Assembly (NCBI GenBank): GCA_018907035.1
Contig: JACCIC010000274.1
Coordinates: 79,501-143,500, forward strand
Length of the DNA stretch: 64,000 nucleotides
Reading direction: 5' to 3'
From: Sycobia sp. Sy_11
Lineage: Eukaryota > Arthropoda > Insecta > Hymenoptera > Epichrysomallidae
The translations under genes and the position numbers were made by a program. The notes beneath the pieces were generated by a model that was given only the letters and a program-made list of their open reading frames with translations, did not search any database and had not been told where the DNA came from. This document shows positions 58,288 through 64,000 of the stretch, one piece after another (positions within the stretch are counted from its first letter, which is position 1; every line of letters begins with the position of its first letter).

Positions 58288-58506
58288 ATGAGAAAAATAA
58301 CAAAATTATATCGGCGGTCAAAAGAGTTAACAAAACTTGTACTATTGCATGAATATGAAACGGATGTGCGTATAACATATTATAGTGGAATTCGGCTTTG
58401 CACAGTTGTATTTAGCTGCGAAATTGTTATTCCGATTACGGGAGACGGAAAATTGGCTCGCCGTCTATCGATATCAGTGACTACTATCTTGAGATGCGAC
58501 CTTTAA
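58288..58506 (+). CDS. short open frame, 72 residues
   Basis: ATG at 58288 in an A-rich context, stop at 58504-58506. The peptide is non-repetitive (starts MRKITKLYRRSKELTKLVLL) with a basic helix-like N-terminus, then a beta-like hydrophobic stretch (TYYSGIRLCTVVFSCEIVI). No family recognised, and the length is compatible with chance. It is on the same strand as the 62 kb frames, but nothing links them. Confidence 0.17.
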   Translation: MRKITKLYRRSKELTKLVLLHEYETDVRITYYSGIRLCTVVFSCEIVIPITGDGKLARRLSISVTTILRCDL

Positions 58507-58848
58507 ATAATCCGATAATTTTTAGCGGACCTTTATAAAGCTGTAAGTAACTTAGGATTCGAGGGAAACAACCAATGGTTCTTAAGTACTCGGTAATATT
58601 AGACCAACGTCCGATTTTCAAACGATACGGGTAAACAAGGATATACGAGAAAAAGTTGGATTTTCAACTCGGTTTTCGAGAAAAAATTCCCTCGATACCC
58701 GTCTACCCGTCTCGATCGCCCTCGCCCGTATATATATCTACATATACATCGCTATTGTCCACTGCGGCGAGCGCCCCTCGCGCACGCGGACGCGCGCTTT
58801 GATAAGTAGGTTAAGACGGCGGTGACGCGCGATCAGCCTAGAAGCACT

Positions 58849-58851
<3 letters not shown>

Positions 58852-58901
<50 letters not shown>
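58852..58901. repeat. (AT)25 microsatellite
   Basis: Pure AT run in GC-rich flanks. Confidence 0.97.
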
Positions 58902-58905
<4 letters not shown>

Positions 58906-59073
58906 CTGAGTGTAGCTGCGAGCGCGCGCAGGGTGCACCGATGCGCGCAGAGGGAGGCTAATGCGCATTACATAACGGGCGGCTGCAATGCGGCCATTGC
59001 GCAACGACTCGGACGCGGCGCCCTGTTGCCGACGAATGGGCGCGAGATTGTTTCGTGGATGTAATCGTGGGTA

Positions 59074-59120
59074 GGGGAGCGGTGGGGGGGGGGCGGTGGC
59101 AGGGGGAGGGGGTCAAGGGG
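59074..59120 (+). other. G-run cluster, potential G-quadruplex
   Basis: Runs of 4, 11, 5, 5 and 4 G lie within about 47 bases on the plus strand with short spacers. This satisfies the usual four-run rule for an intramolecular quadruplex. Confidence 0.6.
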
Positions 59121-59350
59121 CGAGCTCGGGCGTGGACGGCGAGATTATTCCATACGGAAAAGCCGATGGGAAATTCCGAGGAACGGGCTGGATTGGCCTT
59201 CGTTGTGCCGTAATACGGTCTCTGCGTTTGCGGGATTATATTTGCGCAATATTATTGCTATTTTACAATTATGACGATTCGCTGACGCTGGCATTGCGGA
59301 ACCTTGGATTAAGGAAAGATGTTTTCGTCCAACGAGGGTTCTAGATAGTG

Positions 59351-59589
59351 GCGTTGGGCGGATTTTCGCAAAATTTTTGCACGTGAAAAAATTTTTTTTT
59401 TTTGTTTTGTAACCAGTTCATCGTTCTTCTGTATTAATTGGCCGACATTTGTTATTAAATAAATCAATTTGTGCAGAGCGACAGCACGGCATATGGTGAT
59501 ATAAAGAGACAGTGCGGGGGAGGGCGCTCATAAACTCACTTCACATTGAAGGATATTTTTTGGGGAATATTTTTCGCTCTCTTCTACAG
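59351..59589. other. spacer
   Basis: T-run at 59391-59403. Nothing else recognised. Confidence 0.5.
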
Positions 59590-59612
59590 TGAGACGCGTG
59601 CGGAAATCGAAT
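59590..59612 (+). CDS. candidate 23-base microexon
   Basis: TTTTTCGCTCTCTTCTACAG (59570-59589) is an excellent acceptor, and AAATCGAAT|GTGAGTAAG gives a strong donor with GT at 59613-59614. The 23 bases between them are open in one frame (ETRAEIE). If real it is a phase-shifting microexon or an untranslated exon. The quality of both sites is unusual, but the coding content is too short to judge. Confidence 0.18.
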
Positions 59613-59910
59613 GTGAGTAAGGGGAATTTCATTTGCCCGTGCGCGCTCGGCCAAAATCGGGACGATCAAGATGCGTTCCCACGAGATATATGGAGACACG
59701 CTTATTTATAGCATAATACAAGAATCTATATCTTCAGTTTTTTTTTTAATGCAGAATAATTTAGTATCTCACTTTTTTAAGTGAATATTCTTGATACAGA
59801 AAATAACTATATAGTTACAATTAAACAGAAAACAACTATAATTCCAATTAATTTATAAAAAAATAATAAATTATTTACTATATTATAATTGTTTGTAAAA
59901 TCATGTATCG

Positions 59911-59915
<5 letters not shown>

Positions 59916-59972
<57 letters not shown>

Positions 59973-60022
59973 AAGCCGTTACAGTAAAATATTATAGAGG
60001 AATCCCAATAAACAGCTTGTTC

Positions 60023-60071
<49 letters not shown>
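59916..60071. repeat. two TA arrays
   Basis: AT at 59916-59968 and TA at 60029-60071. Confidence 0.97.
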
Positions 60072-60074
<3 letters not shown>

Positions 60075-60252
60075 GTATAATGTCAGACGAGTACGCGTAT
60101 ATAATCGAAAACGAAATGGATTTATGACTTTATGCGCGAATCGACGAATTTATTTAGCCTGGGCTCTGCTCCAGTGAAATATTTACGGTGCAAACCGGAC
60201 AGGAGACTTTGATTTATTTCTATATACTACCAAGATCGTATATATAATAATA

Positions 60253-60258
<6 letters not shown>

Positions 60259-60298
<40 letters not shown>
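60259..60298. repeat. (TA)20 microsatellite
   Basis: Pure TA run. Confidence 0.96.
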
Positions 60299-60303
<5 letters not shown>

Positions 60304-60600
60304 TGAAAAATCAAAAATCAGTGTTTGCCTCACATACATATACCGATATCATTATGGCTTAACAGTGAAATTTCTCCGAGATATTTGATATTAATTTACT
60401 TCTGCTTTAATTAAAAAATATAAGCAATGCATAAAGTTTAAACAGCCTCTTCCTGTAAAACAACTTCCTACCGTCGACATATCCCACCACCCGCAGATCC
60501 TCGGCCCGTCTTTCCCTTTTTATTTTGATAGATCTTATATTAATAAGGCACAAAATCGCCAAATGCATGTACAAAATCTTCCCATCACTTTCGCGTATAT

Positions 60601-60894
60601 ATAACGATAAAATTGGCCGTAAAGACGGGCGCTCGCGAGATTTACGCAAACGACTGGTGCGCGCGTGCCGGAGTTCGCGCGGCCGAGAGCTTTATATATA
60701 TATATATACATATGTAGATATTAGAAACCCCTCGCGTACTCGCGCGCGCTTTCTCAAAACTGCTGCGTGCGTCCGATCGTACCGCATAATCGCTCCCCCC
60801 GCCCCCACCCACTGCGTCCGCGGTGGCGAACCGCACGCGCTAATGGAAAAGCCTCCTCACCGGCGGGGCGGGGGAGGGGGTTTATTTCCACACG

Positions 60895-60955
<61 letters not shown>

Positions 60956-61340
60956 CGAGTTGTTTTTGCTACGTATGTGGATGATACACCATGCGTATAA
61001 ACACACTCCTCTTCCTTACGACGGCGAGTCCGCGCGGAATGAATCGCCGTTCAATTCCTATCTCATAATGACGGTAGGATGCGGCAGCTCATCCACGCAC
61101 GGATAAAAATCTACAAGATCCGATCGAGCCAGCTTACGCCAGACTCCCGTGCCACCCCGAGCGGACCGTCGAATTAAGCGGAGTGGCCGCCCGGTGTCGC
61201 TCGGACGCGATCGTAATAGTGCCGAGCGGCTTTCCTTTGCTTTTCTTTCGTCAAACCCTCGCGTCTGTTTTTCTCTCGTACGGATTGACGCGTTTGCGGA
61301 AATTCGACGGAGCTCTGGATAAGCAACGGTGATAGTAACT
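60601..61340. other. GC-rich block
   Basis: CpG-rich on both sides of a long CA array. Frames 60525-61106 (plus) and 60754-60951 (minus) are carried by that array. Possible regulatory island. Confidence 0.4.
60898..60951. repeat. (AC)27 microsatellite
   Basis: Pure AC run of 54 bases. Confidence 0.97.
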
Positions 61341-62054
61341 GTAACGATTGCGTTTTGAAATATATATATATATATATTCGTATTTAAAAGCTTGTAGATC
61401 CCAGCATACTGCTAGAGAATATACTAAATACTGTAGTCGATTAATAATGATCTAAAACATATATCGGAAACATAGCGCATAAAAACAAAATTTTCAAATG
61501 CTGTTCAGATAACGAGCAGAATAGAAATTACATATATTATTATTAAAATGAGATGTTATATAACCAACATAACGTCTTACTATTAACTTTCGGACGTATT
61601 ATACGTAGTATGATTTATGCTGGACGACTTACGCGATTATTTCATCAATCAGAAGTTCCGCATTGATTTACAGATATTCCCATGAGATATTCCCATATTT
61701 GTACGTATGCACTCAATCGTCATTGCTTATTCGTATCAAATAATTATGATGATTGCGATAATTCTATATTTTATAGACAATCGGCGACGTCGCGGACCCG
61801 ATGGCAATCGAAAGTCCATGAATAATCGTGCAATAAATGTTTCACTCTGTCTTCGCCATTACGATCATATTATTAACTGTCCCTGACAAACAAAAGAAGA
61901 TAAACGTCGAAATTCAATTGAACAACACCGTAGTAGCGAATAATGCTTAAAAGGAAAAGCGTAGGCGATGCCGAAAAATATGTGCGATGTTGATGTAATT
62001 TTGTCTTAGATTATGTCGGCTACGATATTTTCATAATTAAACTCAGCTCTCTCT

Positions 62055-62058
<4 letters not shown>
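61341..62058. other. AT-rich spacer
   Basis: Unique DNA with a short TA run at 61361-61377. Nothing recognised. Confidence 0.55.

Positions 62059-62111
<53 letters not shown>
62059..62111. repeat. (AT)26 microsatellite
   Basis: Pure AT run directly upstream of the 62 kb frames. Confidence 0.97.
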
Positions 62112-62114
<3 letters not shown>

Positions 62115-62133
62115 AATACCTTAATCTATGCAG

Positions 62134-62476
62134 ATGCCGTCGCTGCCGATTTGGCTTGAGAAGTCGCTCATTTGGAGCCCCGGTCCATACGTCGGCGGTC
62201 GCTGAGAGTGAATACCGATATTGGAAAATGTTAAGGGCAGTTCGAATCGCTGATAAAATTTTCTCAATCGATTTGCCGAGTCATTTCGACTACTTCGATA
62301 AGTATCGTTCAGGTGAGGTCTGTATTATACATATATGTACGCGAGACAAATCCGTGGTCGGTATTGCCACGCGCGATTGGAAGCGAGTTGTTCTGACGCA
62401 AGGAAGAGTCGTGAATGTGAAATCGGCGACGCGCTCAGAATCTTTCGAAATTCAGAGGTTATCCGACACCGACTAA
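62134..62476 (+). CDS. open frame, first half of the 62 kb pair, function unknown
   Basis: Open from the TA array to the TAA at 62474-62476. TTAATCTATGCAG ending at 62133 could be an acceptor; alternatively the ATG at 62228 (GGAAAATG) starts translation. The peptide is non-repetitive, including MLRAVRIADKIFSIDLPSHF and DYFDKYRS. TTCAG|GTGAGG at 62308-62318 is a strong donor at phase 1. If unspliced, the frame continues with a basic stretch (GRVVNVKSATRSESFEIQRL). No family recognised. Confidence 0.25.
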
Positions 62477-62544
62477 TCGGAAATGTTTAACAACGTGGCC
62501 CTGGAACGAAACAAATTAAAAATAATTGAGCAAGGAAAAAATAA

Positions 62545-62886
62545 AAGGCATATGATACTTTCAATTATATCGTGGCAAAAGTTAAAAAGCCATGGTTACG
62601 TGCGAAAACTGTAAATAGTGACTTTATAGTAACCTTCGATATATGTCGATCAGACTATTCTAATGTCGCATATTCATTAGCGCGTCTTGGCATTATTCAT
62701 AATGAATTATGCTTTTCTGAAGCATCGGAAGAAAACGTAAACCAAGTAATTTGGCAATTGAAAATTACGCATTCCAAGGACAAATTGTTAAATGCCTTAC
62801 TGAAATTCAATTATACACGGCCATTCAGTGTTGAAGGCTTCCTTGTAGGTTTAAATGTTTGTAGGAAAAAAAATGAGAAAAGTTAA
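62545..62886 (+). CDS. open frame, second half of the 62 kb pair, function unknown
   Basis: Open from 62545, with no ATG near its start, to the TAA at 62884-62886. The peptide is balanced and predicted mostly helical, including DYSNVAYSLARLGIIHNELC and ENVNQVIWQLKITHSKDKLL, with a lysine-rich end. GTGGCAAAAG ending at 62581 could be an acceptor. Joining to the donor at 62312 removes 269 bases (GT-AG) and keeps the frame, giving a product of about 129 residues from the ATG at 62228. The acceptor lacks a good pyrimidine tract. An AATAAA at about 63203 could serve as a polyadenylation signal. Family not recognised. Confidence 0.27.
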   Translation, partial: KAYDTFNYIVAKVKKPWLRAKTVNSDFIVTFDICRSDYSNVAYSLARLGIIHNELCFSEASEENVNQVIWQLKITHSKDKLLNALLKFNYTRPFSVEGFLVGLNVCRKKNEKS

Positions 62887-63137
62887 TCAACTGCTTAGTG
62901 ATTTTAACTGACAATAGATATATTATTCAGTAGTGCGTTGATTCGATCGGCTGTTTGATCAAATCGCTAAATTTATGGCGTTACCGAATTTCAATAATTC
63001 CGTGGCTGATCTTATTGTTCTATAACCGCACATAATCGTTATTGTAATCGTAGTTATAAAGCTATGTACAATTAGGTACAATAGACATATCGGATAGCGT
63101 GCACGCCAAATCTAATTGCACGGTTTATGTACAGCTG

Positions 63138-63139
<2 letters not shown>

Positions 63140-63188
<49 letters not shown>
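63140..63188. repeat. (AT)24 microsatellite
   Basis: Pure AT run. Confidence 0.97.
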
Positions 63189-63190
<2 letters not shown>

Positions 63191-63465
63191 GTACATAATA
63201 ATAAATAAATTTATACAAGCCTACGAATTTTCGCTACCCTAAATTAATATAATAATCTCAATGCTCGAACGAGAGTTAATAAAATTTAACAACCGAAATG
63301 TTCGCTTTTATCCATGTACATGTATATCGGCATATCTCGTGCCAGCCCCTGTAGATTGGAAGAAAGCTACATAACATACATGCATACACATACATCACAT
63401 TACAGCATGCATCACAGTTCGCCGCGGTTATAGTATTTCGTTTTGTTAACATCGCGCACGCGAAC

Positions 63466-63469
<4 letters not shown>

Positions 63470-63523
<54 letters not shown>
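63470..63523. repeat. (TA)27 microsatellite
   Basis: Pure TA run followed by CACACA. Confidence 0.97.
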
Positions 63524-63533
<10 letters not shown>

Positions 63534-63858
63534 ATTTAAAGAGATTTTTCAGTATTAGTCGTACAGCTGTGCGAGGGGTTAGGGGAATAATAATAGGAAA
63601 GCCAGGGCATCAAATAAATCCTCCCGCTCAGTCTTTATATTGTTATCCATATATGTGTGTAGATACCGCAATCGCTTCGCACGATGCACGAAAATCCAGC
63701 CTATATATATAGATATATATACACACACACGAAAATTGTGACGAGAGACATACATTATATGTGCAAAGTAAAACACAGATGCCGATCCGCGCATTGTCTC
63801 CTTATCCCTCGGCTCGATCGCGCGACAGTCTCACGCTCCCGGCGCGGTATATAGAAGA

Positions 63859-63862
<4 letters not shown>

Positions 63863-63926
<64 letters not shown>
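63863..63926. repeat. (AT)32 microsatellite
   Basis: Pure AT run of 64 bases, the longest TA array in the window. Confidence 0.97.
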
Positions 63927-63929
<3 letters not shown>

Positions 63930-64000
63930 GAGCTGCAATGCTATAACAAACATATACATATATACAGATATACATTGTAACGATGCAATTACAACGTACA

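Larger units (their letters stand above)
58507..59350. other. GC-rich block with TA array and G-run cluster
   Basis: CpG-rich from 58680, with a TA array and the G-run cluster described below. The 82-codon plus frame 59096-59344 is Gly-rich at its start and unsupported. Confidence 0.4.
59615..60600. other. AT-rich spacer with three TA arrays
   Basis: Nothing beyond the arrays. Confidence 0.5.
62887..64000. other. AT-rich spacer with three TA arrays
   Basis: Nothing beyond the arrays and short TA/CA variants (63701-63731). Confidence 0.55.

Overview
The window reads as non-coding nuclear DNA from an animal, most likely an insect and perhaps a hymenopteran (ant or wasp). It has no operons, no rRNA or tRNA that I can find, and no long uninterrupted protein gene. 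AT-rich unique DNA alternates every one to two kb with GC-rich, CpG-rich blocks. More than 50 long (TA)n arrays and many (GA)n/(TC)n and (CA)n/(GT)n arrays are scattered throughout. CpG is not visibly depleted in the GC-rich blocks, and I recognise no vertebrate-type interspersed repeats. The insect/hymenopteran assignment is an inference from composition, not from a diagnostic gene.

Layout. 1-20 kb: AT-rich spacer with GC-rich islands near 2-3, 6-7, 8.2-9, 13.8-14.1, 16-16.8 and 18.6-19.1 kb. 20.5-21.5 kb: a GC-rich island, a TATA-like box and the longest non-repetitive open frame of the window (206 codons, 20890-21510). 22-24 kb: a dense cluster of alternating purine and pyrimidine arrays, then an exceptionally long (CA)n array followed by (GT)n. 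26.8-28.5 kb: GC-rich block with more purine/pyrimidine arrays. 28.5-33.4 kb: AT-rich spacer holding a possible coding exon on the minus strand (31281-31363). 33.4-36.2 kb: GC-rich block, then a possible membrane-protein frame and splice-like sites. 38.1-39.9 kb: the largest GC-rich island, a plausible promoter or first-exon region. 39.9-48.5 kb: mostly AT-rich spacer, with clustered TA arrays at 45-46 kb. 48.5-49.5 kb: trinucleotide-rich block. 50.6-52.2 kb: a GC-rich island and candidate exons on both strands. 54.4-57.6 kb and 58.7-61.3 kb: GC-rich islands, one with a strong G-run cluster. 62.1-62.9 kb: two adjacent same-strand frames that can be joined in phase across a short GT-AG intron.

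Most open frames longer than 60 codons here are microsatellites read through (poly Tyr-Ile, Arg-Glu, Ser-Leu, Thr-His, Cys-Val) or chance frames in GC-rich DNA. Only a handful are listed as candidates, all at low or moderate confidence. Other supported features are the microsatellites, four short imperfect tandem duplications, several perfect inverted repeats and four matches to the core CTCF recognition pattern. The simplest overall reading is large introns or intergenic DNA, possibly around developmental or neural genes, with at most a few exons. I found no clear evidence of an undescribed system. The best leads are the 20.9 kb open frame, the 62 kb frame pair, the 31.3 kb minus-strand exon and the 51.4-52.2 kb region.
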